DNA of 64,000 bases from Bradyrhizobium lablabi (GCF_018129385.1 NZ_JAFCLN010000012.1:124001-188000); one strand, 5' to 3'; shown: positions 24,816 to 34,310, counted from the first letter of the stretch. Numbers and translations: made by a program. The notes: generated by a model from the sequence alone, not told the origin.

Positions 24816-27227
24816 TCAGAAGCCAACGCCGATCATGGTGTGGCTGCGGCCTCCGCCTCCGCCACCGCCGCCGCTCACGATGCTCGGCCGGGCAACGGCT
24901 TCCTGACGGACGCGCGGCGGCTCCGGTCTTGCGCGGCGCGGTTCCTCACGCTCCTGACGCTTCACCTGCTTGCGGCGCGGTCTTTCGTCTTCGTCGCCAT
25001 CCCGGTTGCGCCGGGAGGCAGTCGCAGGCGCCGGCTTCTCAGCGGCCACGCAGGTCTCGCCCTTCAGCGTTTCGCCGTCCTTGCACTCGATCGGGCAAAC
25101 CCGGGTGGCGTGCTTGGAAAGCTCGGCAACCAGTTTTTCGGTCACATTGACGTTCTCGGTCGGCTGGCCGCCGATCTTCAGGTAGCGGTTCAGGGCGTTC
25201 TTGGTCGGGCTGTCGAGCGTGCCGTCAGCCTTCTTGCCGGTCAGGCAGCCGACACGGGTTAACTCGGCTTGCGCCGAACGGACCAGTTCGGGTGAATTGG
25301 GCATCGCGGCGGCGCGCTTGGCAACCTCTGCCTTGAACTTGTCGAGCGCGGCCACCACCAGGCCGCCAAGGCGCTCGCAGGTCATGGCCTTGGCGAATGC
25401 CTTCAGGTCGTCCATGCCGGAGCCTTCGCTGCCCTTGGCGGTGATCTGTTCAAGCTTGCTTTGCTCGCTCTTGCAGGCGGCTTCCTTTGCCGCAGCCAGT
25501 TCAGCCTTCTTGCGGGCTTCTTCGGCCTCTTTGGCCTGCTTCTCGGCGGCGGCACGCGCGGCGGCTTCCGCGGCGATCCGTTCGCGCTCGGCCTGCTCCG
25601 CCTTGCGCTTCTCCTCGGCGGCCTTGCGCTCGGCTTCCGCTGCCCGGGCCTTCTGCTCGGCCTCCTGCGCCTTGGCGGCCTTCTCCTCGGCTGCGCGTTT
25701 GGCGGCAGCTTCCGCGGCAAGGCGATCGCGTTCGGCCTGCTCGGCGCGCTGCTTGGCTTCCTGCGCCTTGCGTTCGGCTTCCGCCGCCTTGGCCTTCTGC
25801 TCGGCCTCCGCCGCCCTGGCGCGGCGCTCGTCTTCTTCACGCTTCTTGGCCGCAGCGGCTTCGGCGGCCGCTACCCTCGCCTTTTCGGCGGCCTCGGCCT
25901 CGCGGGCGCGCCGCTCATCGTCCTCGCGTTTCTTCTGGGCGGCGAGCTCCGCCTTGCGCAACTCGGCCTGGCGGCGGGCTTCCTCGGCTGCCTTGCGCTC
26001 GGCCTCGCGCGCGGCGCGGGCCTGTTCTTCCCGTTCCTGCGCGGCCTTGTGGAGCACTTCGAGGCGCGCATGGGCGGCGACCGCGAGCGGCGAATCGGGG
26101 AAGCGCTTGATGAAGCGCTGTAGCGCCACGATGTCGGCGCTGTCCTTCACCTTGTCCCATTCGATCGATTCCGGCGTCGGCGTCTCGCGGCTGCCGGGCG
26201 GCCTTGTCGGTTCGATGGCGGCGAGCGTGGTGGCGGGAGCCGCAGGCGCCGGCGTCGGCACCGGCGGGACCGACAGCCGCTCGATCTGCGCGCGGGCAAG
26301 ATCGGCATAAAATCCCTTGGGATGGGTGCCGAGGAACACCTGCCAGGCCCGGGCCGTTCCGATCTTTTCGACCAGCTCGTAGTCCTTCTTGATGTCGGCC
26401 GAGGATATCTCCTGCTGAACGACCGGCGCGGGCACCAGCGCGATGTTGCCGCCGCCGAGCGAACCGTAGACAAACGGCTCCTGCCGGTTGCCGGTCGACT
26501 TCAACACCTCGTCGCGGATCCGTCCGAACGCGAGGCGGACATCGAGCCCCGGCACTGTCAGATTTTTCAGGACCGCGGTGGTGAACGGGCTGTGCTCGCC
26601 GACGCCATCATCCGCCGTCGAGCCAGCTTTCGCGGCGTAGGCGATCAGGGTGTCGGTGCTGGTGGGCTCGACCTTGCCGAGGCCGGAGGCGGCTGCCGCG
26701 CGGTTCGCCATCTTTTTTTCCCGCCGCATCTTGGTCAGGAACGGATTGTCGCGGCAGGCGTCGAGGATGATGAGACGAAGGCGCCGGGCGCCGTCAGCAG
26801 ACGACACCAGACGCTCGAGCGTGATGGCCTCATCGTCGGCATCGCGATCGCTGGCAAGCCGCGCATCGACCGGGATCAGGTAGTTGACCCCGCCGATTTC
26901 CAGACCGTGACCGGCATAAAAGACCACGGCAATGTCCGCGTCATCGGCCATGGATTCGAATTTCCGGATCGCGCGCTTGAACTCGAGATTGCCGACGTCG
27001 AGCGCAAGATCGACCGTTTCGAAGCCTGCGTCCCTGAACATCTTCGCAACCGAGCCCGCATCGCGCGATGGATTCGGAAGCCGCGGAACGGCCTGATAGG
27101 TCGAATTGCCCACAATCAGGGCCACGCGCCTGTCGGCCGCGAAAGCGACATTGATCGCCAGAACCATCGACAGAATGGTTCCTCCGATCACCGCAGCCAA
27201 TGATGCGAGACGCCTGATCATTGTCAT
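24816..27227 (-). CDS. Exported caspase-fold (peptidase C14) protein with long coiled coil and peptidoglycan-binding-like domain
   Basis: An 803-residue protein. After a signal peptide or anchor (residues 10-31) comes a complete caspase fold: RVALIVGNSTY, VFYAGHGLEIGG (His107) and IILDACRDNPF (Cys158), the canonical dyad. Residues about 250-370 are proline-rich with a tetratricopeptide-like stretch, then about 375-610 are an uninterrupted Ala/Glu/Lys/Arg coiled coil. A cysteine-containing domain (about 655-710) resembles PG_binding_1, and the end is Arg-rich with a polyglycine tract. Bacterial orthocaspases of this kind cut after basic residues; here the protease would sit in the periplasm held to the wall. 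The low-complexity middle produces long spurious frames on the other strand. Confidence 0.85.
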   Translation of the reverse strand: MTMIRRLASLAAVIGGTILSMVLAINVAFAADRRVALIVGNSTYQAVPRLPNPSRDAGSVAKMFRDAGFETVDLALDVGNLEFKRAIRKFESMADDADIAVVFYAGHGLEIGGVNYLIPVDARLASDRDADDEAITLERLVSSADGARRLRLIILDACRDNPFLTKMRREKKMANRAAAASGLGKVEPTSTDTLIAYAAKAGSTADDGVGEHSPFTTAVLKNLTVPGLDVRLAFGRIRDEVLKSTGNRQEPFVYGSLGGGNIALVPAPVVQQEISSADIKKDYELVEKIGTARAWQVFLGTHPKGFYADLARAQIERLSVPPVPTPAPAAPATTLAAIEPTRPPGSRETPTPESIEWDKVKDSADIVALQRFIKRFPDSPLAVAAHARLEVLHKAAQEREEQARAAREAERKAAEEARRQAELRKAELAAQKKREDDERRAREAEAAEKARVAAAEAAAAKKREEDERRARAAEAEQKAKAAEAERKAQEAKQRAEQAERDRLAAEAAAKRAAEEKAAKAQEAEQKARAAEAERKAAEEKRKAEQAERERIAAEAAARAAAEKQAKEAEEARKKAELAAAKEAACKSEQSKLEQITAKGSEGSGMDDLKAFAKAMTCERLGGLVVAALDKFKAEVAKRAAAMPNSPELVRSAQAELTRVGCLTGKKADGTLDSPTKNALNRYLKIGGQPTENVNVTEKLVAELSKHATRVCPIECKDGETLKGETCVAAEKPAPATASRRNRDGDEDERPRRKQVKRQEREEPRRARPEPPRVRQEAVARPSIVSGGGGGGGGRSHTMIGVGF

Positions 27228-27655
27228 TTGAGCGCTGGGCTACCCCTAACCGCGCCAATCCCTTCAAGTATCGGTGAATTATAACCGAATTTTCTGCCGA
27301 CCGCGACCGCGTTCGAATCCGAAAGCGGCACGTCCACAGTCTAGCTCCAGCGCGGCCGCAGCATGTGATGGACATCACGCCCGGCAGGGTCATAAGCGGA
27401 GGCGGAAGTCGGCTTGCCATCCCGCCCAAACCGCCCGGACGCTCGCCTCGGCGGGGGCCCGAGGGCGGCACGCCTCCTACCGACGGCGCCGTCGCGATGT
27501 TGCCATATTGGCACAGAGCCCGGAATCTTGCTGTGCGAAGCCCGGTAAAGCCTCCCCGGAACTTCCGGAGTCCCGCGCTCTCATTTACGAATTGCAGCAC
27601 GAGGGTGCCGAGTCCTCGCTTATTTTGAATTGCGCTTTTATTTTGGGGACTGCTC
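27228..27655. other. Divergent promoter region
   Basis: About 428 bases between two divergent genes with no coding frame I trust. The last part (27630-27655) is T-rich with GGGGAC as ribosome-binding site for the outer membrane gene. A long leader is likely. Confidence 0.5.
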
Positions 27656-29614
27656 ATGAAGTTCGGACCGATTGGTGGCAAAGGCCGAATCCTGGCGGGT
27701 ATCGCCTTCGCGATGGCCGTCTCGACAAGTTCAGGCGCTTTCGCACAGTGCGTCGGCGCCGTAACCGGACCTGGTGCAGGTCCGCCCGCCAATTTCGGCC
27801 CCCAGTTTGCGGCGATCGCGGCAGCAGGCGGCGCAGCCTCGGGCTCCTTCGCGGCCGCCTTGGGCAACATGAGCACGGCCTTCCTCAGCCAGCAGGGCAG
27901 CGCTTTCGTTTCTGCCCCTGGCGATCCGAAGCCGAACCAGCCGGGCGGCGGCGTCTGGACCCGCAGCGTCGGCGGCGAAGTCACCAACAAGTTCAACTCG
28001 GCCGCAACCGGCAATGTGAACGCCGGCGTCTTCAACCCGGTTCTCGGCACTGACGCCAATTTCAACTGCGCCGGCAGCGTGAAGTCGACCTTTGTCGGCA
28101 CCCAGGTCGGACAGGACATTTCGAGACTCAACGTCGGCGGCTGGAATCTCCACGTCGGTACGACGGCCGGCTACTTGTCATCCCGCGCCACCAGCAGCAC
28201 GGGCTCGACCGATTTCGAAATCCCGTTCTTCGGCGCCTACGGGGTGGCGACCTATGGCCGCTTCTTCGCCGACATCATGGTTCGCGAGGAATTCTACAAC
28301 TCCAACCTCACCAACACGGCGGTCGGACTGTTCGGCCAGCAGGTTGGCGCACGTGGTGTTTCGGTTTCGACCTCGGCCGGCTACAATTTCGCGCTGGCCA
28401 ATAACTGGTTCATCGAGCCGTCGGCCGGATTCATCTGGTCGCGGACCAAGGTCGACGACTTCAGCGTGAGCGGCGGCGTCATCGGCAACGGCATCGTTTC
28501 GACCTACCGGACGGCGCCGATCGAGAGCCAGATCGGTCGCCTCAGCCTGCGCGGCGGCACCACCATCGTTTCATCGAACATGGTCTGGCAACCGTTTGCG
28601 TCGGTCAGCGTGTTCCACGAGTTCGCCGGCAATGTCGAATCGAGCGCGGTCAGCCTCAATGCGCTGGCGCTGGCCTTCGTGCCGCCGATTCCGCTCACCC
28701 TCACCGGCACCAACAGCACCACGCGCGTCGGCACCTACGGCCAGTATTCGCTCGGCGTCGCTGCCCAGCTTCAAAATACCGGCTGGCTCGGTTTCGCCCG
28801 TGTCGACTACCGCAACGGCAACAACATCGACGGCTGGACCGGCAACGCCGGCCTCCGCTATCAGTTCACGCCGGAGCAGATCGCCGCGGCCGTGATGCCG
28901 CGCAAGGCCCCCGTCAAGGCGTTGGGCACCGTCATTCCGGTGACCAACTGGACCGGCTTCTATGTCGGCGGCTTCCTCGGCGTCGAATATGGCAACACCG
29001 ACATTCGGCTTCTCAACACCGGCGGCATCGGCAACAATCCGCGCGTGATGGGCGGCATGGGCGGCTTCCAGGCCGGCTACAACTATCAGTTCGCCAACAA
29101 CATCGTGCTTGGCGTCGAGGGCGACATCGGCGCGGTCAACCTGCAAGGCTCGCGAACCTGCACCACCGGTATCGATTTTGCGGTGAACTTGAACTGCCAG
29201 AACTCGTCGAACTGGATGGCCACCGTGGCGGGCCGCGCCGGCTATTCCTGGGACCGCATGCTGTTCTACGTGAAGGCCGGTGGTGCGTGGGCCGATGACA
29301 GCGTGAACGTGAGCTGCATCTTCGGGCCGCTCAACGGCCCGGCTGGTCCCTGCGTCAATCAGTTCGGCGTAGCAACCAATGGCTTTAGCACCAGCGGTCA
29401 CCGCAGCGGCTGGCTGGTCGGCTACGGCACCGAATTCGACCTCGGCAAGAACTGGTCGGCCAAGGCGGAATACGACTACATCGACCTGGGCAGCCGCACC
29501 GCGCTCGCCACCGATGGCGTCACCACGCTGCGCAGCTCCGGCGCGATCAACCAGGTCAAGGTCGGCGTGAACTACCGGTTCAGCGGACCGACCGCGGTCG
29601 TCGCCAAGTACTGA
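27656..29614 (+). CDS. Outer membrane protein with two tandem beta-barrel regions
   Basis: A 652-residue outer membrane protein. Signal peptide to about AFAQC. Residues about 90-415 look like an autotransporter-type barrel (VGGWNLHVGTTAGYLSS, GRFFADIMVREEFY, SAGYNFALANNWFIEPSAGF, ending FARVDYRNGNNIDGWTGNAGLRYQF, cited by position 365-395). From about 425 a separate Omp25-type barrel begins with the family hallmark VTNWTGFYVGGFLGVEYG and closes VGVNYRFSGPTAVVAKY. Each half is a recognisable barrel, joined by a short linker containing RKAPVKA. A stand-alone Omp25-type gene occurs at 20262. Followed by a terminator. Confidence 0.85.
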   Translation: MKFGPIGGKGRILAGIAFAMAVSTSSGAFAQCVGAVTGPGAGPPANFGPQFAAIAAAGGAASGSFAAALGNMSTAFLSQQGSAFVSAPGDPKPNQPGGGVWTRSVGGEVTNKFNSAATGNVNAGVFNPVLGTDANFNCAGSVKSTFVGTQVGQDISRLNVGGWNLHVGTTAGYLSSRATSSTGSTDFEIPFFGAYGVATYGRFFADIMVREEFYNSNLTNTAVGLFGQQVGARGVSVSTSAGYNFALANNWFIEPSAGFIWSRTKVDDFSVSGGVIGNGIVSTYRTAPIESQIGRLSLRGGTTIVSSNMVWQPFASVSVFHEFAGNVESSAVSLNALALAFVPPIPLTLTGTNSTTRVGTYGQYSLGVAAQLQNTGWLGFARVDYRNGNNIDGWTGNAGLRYQFTPEQIAAAVMPRKAPVKALGTVIPVTNWTGFYVGGFLGVEYGNTDIRLLNTGGIGNNPRVMGGMGGFQAGYNYQFANNIVLGVEGDIGAVNLQGSRTCTTGIDFAVNLNCQNSSNWMATVAGRAGYSWDRMLFYVKAGGAWADDSVNVSCIFGPLNGPAGPCVNQFGVATNGFSTSGHRSGWLVGYGTEFDLGKNWSAKAEYDYIDLGSRTALATDGVTTLRSSGAINQVKVGVNYRFSGPTAVVAKY

Positions 29615-29640
29615 GCTGGTCGTTAACCGACGACGATTTC

Positions 29641-29667
29641 CGGGCGGTCGCTTTCAGCGGCCGCCCG
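29641..29667 (+). terminator. Intrinsic terminator
   Basis: A 12-bp stem with one G-U pair (CGGGCGGTCGCT with AGCGGCCGCCCG), 3-base loop, then ATTTCATTT, 26 bases after the outer-membrane gene. Confidence 0.78.
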
Positions 29668-29789
29668 ATTTCATTTACCTTGCCCGAAAGGCGGCCCTGG
29701 TCATCTCGACAAGGATAGCCAAGCTGTATAGACGAGCCCCGGCGCATCTTTAACGCGCGAGTACGGGTAGCTATCGAGTACGAGTAGCC

Positions 29790-30563
29790 ATGGCCAAGCG
29801 GTACGAAAAGATCGCCTTCGTCGCGAGCGCCGGCGCGGAGGCGCAGGCGGCGTTGAAGCAGCTCGTCGATATCTACGGCAACCATGACTCCAACCATGCC
29901 GACGCGGTGGTGGCGCTCGGCGGCGACGGCCTGATGCTACAGACGCTGCATGCGCACATGCGCACGGGCAAGCCGATCTACGGCATGCACCGCGGCACCG
30001 TCGGCTTCCTGATGAACGAGTTCTCGACCCACGACCTGCATGCGCGGCTGGAAGCCGCGCGCGAATCCCTGATCAATCCCCTGCTGATGCGCGCCACCGA
30101 CGTGCACGGCACGGTACACATCCATCACGCCATCAACGAGGTCGCGCTGTTTCGCCAGACGCATCAGGCCGCGCGGCTGCGCATCCTGATCGACGAGCAC
30201 GAACGGATGCCGGAATTGATCGCCGACGGCATCCTGGTCGCAACGCCGGCCGGATCCACCGCCTATAACCTCTCCGCGCAAGGGCCTATCATCCCCATCA
30301 ATGCCGCGCTGCTGGCACTGACCCCGATCAGCGCCTTCCGCCCGCGGCGCTGGCGCGGCGCGCTTCTGCCCAACACCGCCTTCGTCGTCATCGAGGTGCT
30401 CGAAGGCGACAAGCGTCCCGTGGCGGCGGTTGCCGATCATGACGAGGCCCGCGACGTTCGCCGGGTCGAGGTGCTCTCGGACAAGACGATCTCGATGCGG
30501 ATGCTGTTCGACCCCGGCCACAGCCTGGAAGAGCGCATTTTGCGCGAGCAGTTCGGGTACTAG
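29790..30563 (+). CDS. nadK: NAD kinase
   Basis: Phosphorylates NAD to NADP with ATP, the only source of NADP in the cell; cytoplasmic, 257 residues as usual for alphaproteobacterial NadK. Key motifs are visible: VALGGDGLML (GGDG at 44-47, Asp46 catalytic), GTVGFLMNEF, and the nucleotide-binding TPAGSTAYNLSAQGPI. The C-terminal SPRPFR-like pocket is ISAFRPRRWRG. ATG 29790 is the first good start; the 30 bases before it contain a short direct repeat GAGTACGGGTAGC/GAGTACGAGTAGC that might stem from slippage. Confidence 0.96.
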   Translation: MAKRYEKIAFVASAGAEAQAALKQLVDIYGNHDSNHADAVVALGGDGLMLQTLHAHMRTGKPIYGMHRGTVGFLMNEFSTHDLHARLEAARESLINPLLMRATDVHGTVHIHHAINEVALFRQTHQAARLRILIDEHERMPELIADGILVATPAGSTAYNLSAQGPIIPINAALLALTPISAFRPRRWRGALLPNTAFVVIEVLEGDKRPVAAVADHDEARDVRRVEVLSDKTISMRMLFDPGHSLEERILREQFGY

Positions 30564-30772
30564 GACCTAAACTTCGAAAACAACCCCATGCACAGTAGAC
30601 CGGCCGGTATCCTGGTGGTGGTCAGCCTATCTTCGCGCGTCGCGAGCCGGCGCGGCGGCCAATTCCAAATTCGACCCGGCTGCTCCACCCGGCAACCCTT
30701 CGTTAACTCGCGCCGCGATATGGTTAACGCTGGGTAACGCCGTTTGGCCCGGCCTGCCCGCGAGGCCCGACC

Positions 30773-31318
30773 ATGTATCGCATCGATTTCAACAAGCTGC
30801 GGTTCCTGATTTGCGACGACAACCCGCATATGCGGCGCATCCTGCGCACGCTGCTGCATTCGTTCGGCGCACGCGAAGTCTATGAAGCCGAGGACGGCGC
30901 CACCGCGCTCGAAATGTACACCCACTACGTGCCCGATATCGTCATCACCGACTGGTCGATGCCGATCTTCGACGGGCTCGAGCTGGCGCAGATGATCCGG
31001 CAGCCGGAATCCAAGGGTAACCCCTACGCGCCGATCATCATGCTGACCGGCCATTCCGAAAAGCGGCGCGTGACGGTAGCGCGCGACGCCGGCGTCACCG
31101 AATTCCTGGCCAAGCCGATCTCGGCCAAGGGGCTCTATCAGCGCATCATGAACGTGGTCGCCAATCCCCGCCCCTTCATCAAGACCAAAACCTATTTCGG
31201 GCCCGACCGCCGCCGCAACCCCAACGCCGCCTATATCGGCCCCGAGCGCCGCGTCGGCGGCGAGATGGAAGTGATGCAGCAGCCCTCGCTGCTCGAGAAG
31301 GCGCGCGCGGGGATCTAG
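30773..31318 (+). CDS. CheY-like response regulator with GP(D/E)RR tail
   Basis: A 181-residue single-receiver regulator. The receiver shows Asp15 and Asp16, phosphoacceptor Asp60 in VITDWSMP, Thr92 in LTGH and Lys114 in LAKPIS, so phosphorylation should work. No output domain follows; instead there is a tail with two copies of a motif, YFGPDRRR and YIGPERR, which is seen on many alphaproteobacterial receivers and whose role is unknown to me. One base separates its stop from the next gene, an HPt protein, so they form a phosphorelay pair. It likely acts by protein-protein interaction. Confidence 0.92.
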   Translation: MYRIDFNKLRFLICDDNPHMRRILRTLLHSFGAREVYEAEDGATALEMYTHYVPDIVITDWSMPIFDGLELAQMIRQPESKGNPYAPIIMLTGHSEKRRVTVARDAGVTEFLAKPISAKGLYQRIMNVVANPRPFIKTKTYFGPDRRRNPNAAYIGPERRVGGEMEVMQQPSLLEKARAGI

Positions 31319-31319
31319 C

Positions 31320-31892
31320 ATGGCGAAATCTAGGGATATCGAGGTCACGAAGTTCTCGACCCACCATGTGATCGTGCAGCCCAATCCTTTGCGCAAGGTG
31401 CTGCGGCGCGTGCCGGAGGACGATCTCGACGATCCCGTCGCACGGGCGGAAAAGGCGCTGGCCGGCCTCTCCGGCGAGTTCAAGAACTGGATGGCGATCG
31501 AGGCCGACCGCCTGTCCGCCGCGCATGCCGCGATCCTGATGAACGGCTTTAGCGATGCGACGCGCGAAGAACTGTTCCGCGCCGCCCACGACATCAAGGG
31601 CGATGCCGCAACCTTCGGCTACCCTTCCGCGGGTGCTGCCGCCGAGAGCCTGTGCCGGATCATCGAGCACGCGCCCGATCTGGAAAGGGTGCCGTCGGAT
31701 CTGATCGCGCACCACATCAACGCCGTCCAGGCCATCGTGCGCGAGCGCACCAAGCTCGACACCGCGGCGATGGCCGGCGAACTGAGCCGGCAGTTGCGCG
31801 GCATCGCCGATGCGTTCCTCACCCACGCCAATCGCGACCGGCCGGAGCATCTCGAGGCGATTTTGGCGCCGAGCATCGCTCCGGCGGAATAA
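31320..31892 (+). CDS. Histidine phosphotransfer (HPt) protein
   Basis: A 190-residue protein with an HPt four-helix bundle: ELFRAAHDIKGDAATFGY places the phosphoacceptor at His90 with the usual HxxKG context (HDIKG). The N-terminal 50 residues are unrelated and basic. It would pass phosphate between a hybrid kinase elsewhere and the adjacent receiver. Coupled to the response regulator gene by a 1-nt gap. No kinase is found within several kilobases. Confidence 0.88.
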   Translation: MAKSRDIEVTKFSTHHVIVQPNPLRKVLRRVPEDDLDDPVARAEKALAGLSGEFKNWMAIEADRLSAAHAAILMNGFSDATREELFRAAHDIKGDAATFGYPSAGAAAESLCRIIEHAPDLERVPSDLIAHHINAVQAIVRERTKLDTAAMAGELSRQLRGIADAFLTHANRDRPEHLEAILAPSIAPAE

Positions 31893-32033
31893 CTCACCGT
31901 CGTCCCGGGCAAGCGTGAAGCAGGCATCCGTCCTTGGGCTAGGGGATGTCTGCAAATGACGTCGTCAGTCACCACGTGTCGGCAATCCCGATCTGCTATA
32001 TCCTGAGCTGTCTTGACGCTCGAGGAGAGCTAC

Positions 32034-33011
32034 ATGCGTCGGCGCGAGTTTATCACGCTGGTTGGGGCGGCCGCCGCCTGGCCGCTCGTGTCGCGTGCGC
32101 AACAGGCAAAAATACCCGTAGTTGCATTCCTCGGTATTCAATCGGCAACCGCTTTTGCGGAGCGACTGAACGGGTTCAAAAAAGGATTGAGCGAAGCCGG
32201 CTACGTCGATGGACGTAATGTGACGGTGGAATACATATCGGCTGAAGGCCGTACCGATCAATTTCCCAAATTGGCCGCCGATCTAGTCCTGCGTCAGGTC
32301 GATGCTATTGCTCTGGCTGGCCTGCCTGCCGTACTGGCCGCCAAGGCTGCGACGACCAGAATTCCGATCATCTTCACAGGAGGTTTTGATCCTGTCGCGT
32401 TCAAAGTCGTCGCCAGTCTAAATCGACCAGGCGGCAATATTACAGGAATAACAGAGTTAGGCGTAGTGCTGGCCCAGAAACGGTTGGAGCTGATGCACGA
32501 GCTTATTCCCGCGGCGACTACATTTGCGCTCCTTGTCAATCCGGCCAATCCCAATGCTGAAACTACCATAGCGGAAGTTCAGGCAGCGGCACGCATGCGC
32601 GGTTTGCAATTGCACATCCTGCGCGCGAGCACCGAACAGGAACTCGACATCGTGCTTGCGACCCTGGTCCAGCTGCGGGCCAAAGGGCTCGTGATCGCAG
32701 CCGAACCCTTCTTGGGAAGCCGGACCGAGCAGATCGCCAAGCTGGCCAACCGCTATGCGGTGCCCACCATATCGCAGTTTCGCATTTTCGTCGCCAACGG
32801 CGGTCTGATGAGCTACGGCGGGGACATCGTTGATCAGCACCGTCGCGTCGGCATTTACACTGGCCGCATACTCAAGGGAGAAAAGCCCGCTGATCTGCCG
32901 GTAGAGCAGGCCACGAAAGTGGAGTTGATCATCAATCTGCGGACCGCCAAGGCGCTCGGCGTCGCTGTGCCATCAGCACTGCTCGCGCGGGCCGACGAGG
33001 TGATCGAATAA
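32034..33011 (+). CDS. Orphan ABC transporter substrate-binding protein (ABC_sub_bind, Tat-type signal)
   Basis: A 325-residue periplasmic binding protein of the ABC_sub_bind family. The start MRRREFITLVGAAAAWPLVS is the twin-arginine-like signal found on dozens of nearly identical paralogues in Bradyrhizobium genomes, usually without permease or ATPase, as here. Start 32034 is set by GAGGAGAGC upstream. The DNA is less GC-rich than the neighbours over its first half, which fits a laterally mobile cassette. Ligand unknown. Confidence 0.88.
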   Translation: MRRREFITLVGAAAAWPLVSRAQQAKIPVVAFLGIQSATAFAERLNGFKKGLSEAGYVDGRNVTVEYISAEGRTDQFPKLAADLVLRQVDAIALAGLPAVLAAKAATTRIPIIFTGGFDPVAFKVVASLNRPGGNITGITELGVVLAQKRLELMHELIPAATTFALLVNPANPNAETTIAEVQAAARMRGLQLHILRASTEQELDIVLATLVQLRAKGLVIAAEPFLGSRTEQIAKLANRYAVPTISQFRIFVANGGLMSYGGDIVDQHRRVGIYTGRILKGEKPADLPVEQATKVELIINLRTAKALGVAVPSALLARADEVIE

Positions 33012-33131
33012 ATTCGCGTATGTACGCTTGTGGCCCATCGCGTCATTTCGATGTGCTGCGGAATTTGGTCCCTATCAGGGCATAGCGGACTCTGGCAAGC
33101 CGACCGGCAGATTTATGGGTTCACGGCCTAG

Positions 33132-34310
33132 CTAAGCCGCGATCAGATCGTCGTGCTGCATCGCCTGTAGCGATGCTTCCGCCACCAGCTCGTCGCAGAA
33201 CAGGCGGGCTTCTTCCCGAGCCGATTCCGTCGCAAAGCGGCGCAGCAGGATCAGCAGCGGCTCGGCCGAGCGGCCGTCGGTCTCGCAATGGGTCAGCACG
33301 CGCTCGACCATGCGGCGCCGCAGCCGCGCCACCACGGACACGCTGTCGATATAGCCCATCTCGTGGCTGACCTCGAGCGCGACGCGGAAGGCGGCGAACG
33401 TCGATTCCGGCAGGCCCGCTCGGATCAGCAGCGCCTGCACGCTGGCGCCGCCGCGGTCGTGCAACAGCGCGCTGACGCGGGCGAGCGGCAGGCCGGACAA
33501 TTCGGCGAGCGCACAGTCGAACAGATCGAGATTGCCCGACAGCAGCGCGCGCAGGATCAATCCCGCAGTAAGCTGGCCGGTGACGCGCAGATGCCGCACG
33601 AGGCCAATCATCTCCTCGCCGCGCGAGCGCGCGGCGATGCTCACGGTGGAGCGGTCGCGCGCTTCGCTGGTGATGCGCCCTGCCCGGTCGGCAGACAGCC
33701 AGTTGCGGGCGACCACGAACTGCGCCAGCGTATCGGAGAGTTTTGCAACGAGCGCGGCGCGGGTCGCGGCCGGCAGATCTTCCAGCACCAGCATCGATTC
33801 CCGGATGGCGGCGAGATGACCGTGGCGCTCGACGATGCGGTCCCAGGAGAACGGCGCGAGCTCGGCATAGGGATTTTCGATCAGTTCGAGTGCGGCCGCG
33901 GGCGAACCGACTTCGGCGATCGCCGCGCAGACGGAAGGCGGCAAACTGATGCGGCGCGCGATCGCGCATTGCATCTCGTTGTTGCCGGTGGCGACGATGT
34001 CGACGAGATCGGCGTCGATCAGAAGCGGTGAATGTTCGAGGATAGGCAGCGCGACCGACGGCTGGTCGACCGAGAGCGCCTGCACGATCGCCGCCGGCGC
34101 ATCGCTGCTGCGGCAAAACACTTCCGCCATGGCCTGGCGCACCAGCGGCGAGGAATCGTCCAGCAGCATCAACAGCGCGCCTTCGGCGGCGGCGCGGTCG
34201 TCATCGGAAAGGTCCGAAATCAACCAGGCCCGCGCCAGCGCCCGGGTGGCTTCCGCCCGCTCACCTGCGGACGCGGTTCTGATCCAACTGATAAACTGCC
34301 GAACGATCAT
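33132..34310 (-). CDS. DUF2336 domain-containing protein
   Basis: A 392-residue helical-repeat protein of the DUF2336 family, restricted largely to alphaproteobacteria. It reads as HEAT-like repeats: helices such as LLMLLDDSSPLVRQAMAEVF and VALPILEHSPLLIDADLVDIV, the latter the family phrase. Cytoplasmic, no catalytic motif. Function not established; related proteins have been noted near signalling and motility genes. Here the neighbours are an HPt/receiver pair 1.2 kb away and a lytic transglycosylase, which is weak support for a cell-envelope or signalling role. Confidence 0.82.
   Translation of the reverse strand: MIVRQFISWIRTASAGERAEATRALARAWLISDLSDDDRAAAEGALLMLLDDSSPLVRQAMAEVFCRSSDAPAAIVQALSVDQPSVALPILEHSPLLIDADLVDIVATGNNEMQCAIARRISLPPSVCAAIAEVGSPAAALELIENPYAELAPFSWDRIVERHGHLAAIRESMLVLEDLPAATRAALVAKLSDTLAQFVVARNWLSADRAGRITSEARDRSTVSIAARSRGEEMIGLVRHLRVTGQLTAGLILRALLSGNLDLFDCALAELSGLPLARVSALLHDRGGASVQALLIRAGLPESTFAAFRVALEVSHEMGYIDSVSVVARLRRRMVERVLTHCETDGRSAEPLLILLRRFATESAREEARLFCDELVAEASLQAMQHDDLIAA

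Noticed and set aside
25201..26310. A long plus-strand reading frame opposite the caspase-fold gene
   Set aside because: It mirrors the Ala/Glu/Lys coiled-coil codons and gives a Ser/Ala/Arg-rich low-complexity product with no domain or ribosome-binding site.
32034..33011. An insertion sequence or transposon around the orphan ABC binding protein
   Set aside because: Composition is slightly off, but there is no transposase, terminal inverted repeat or target duplication in the flanks.
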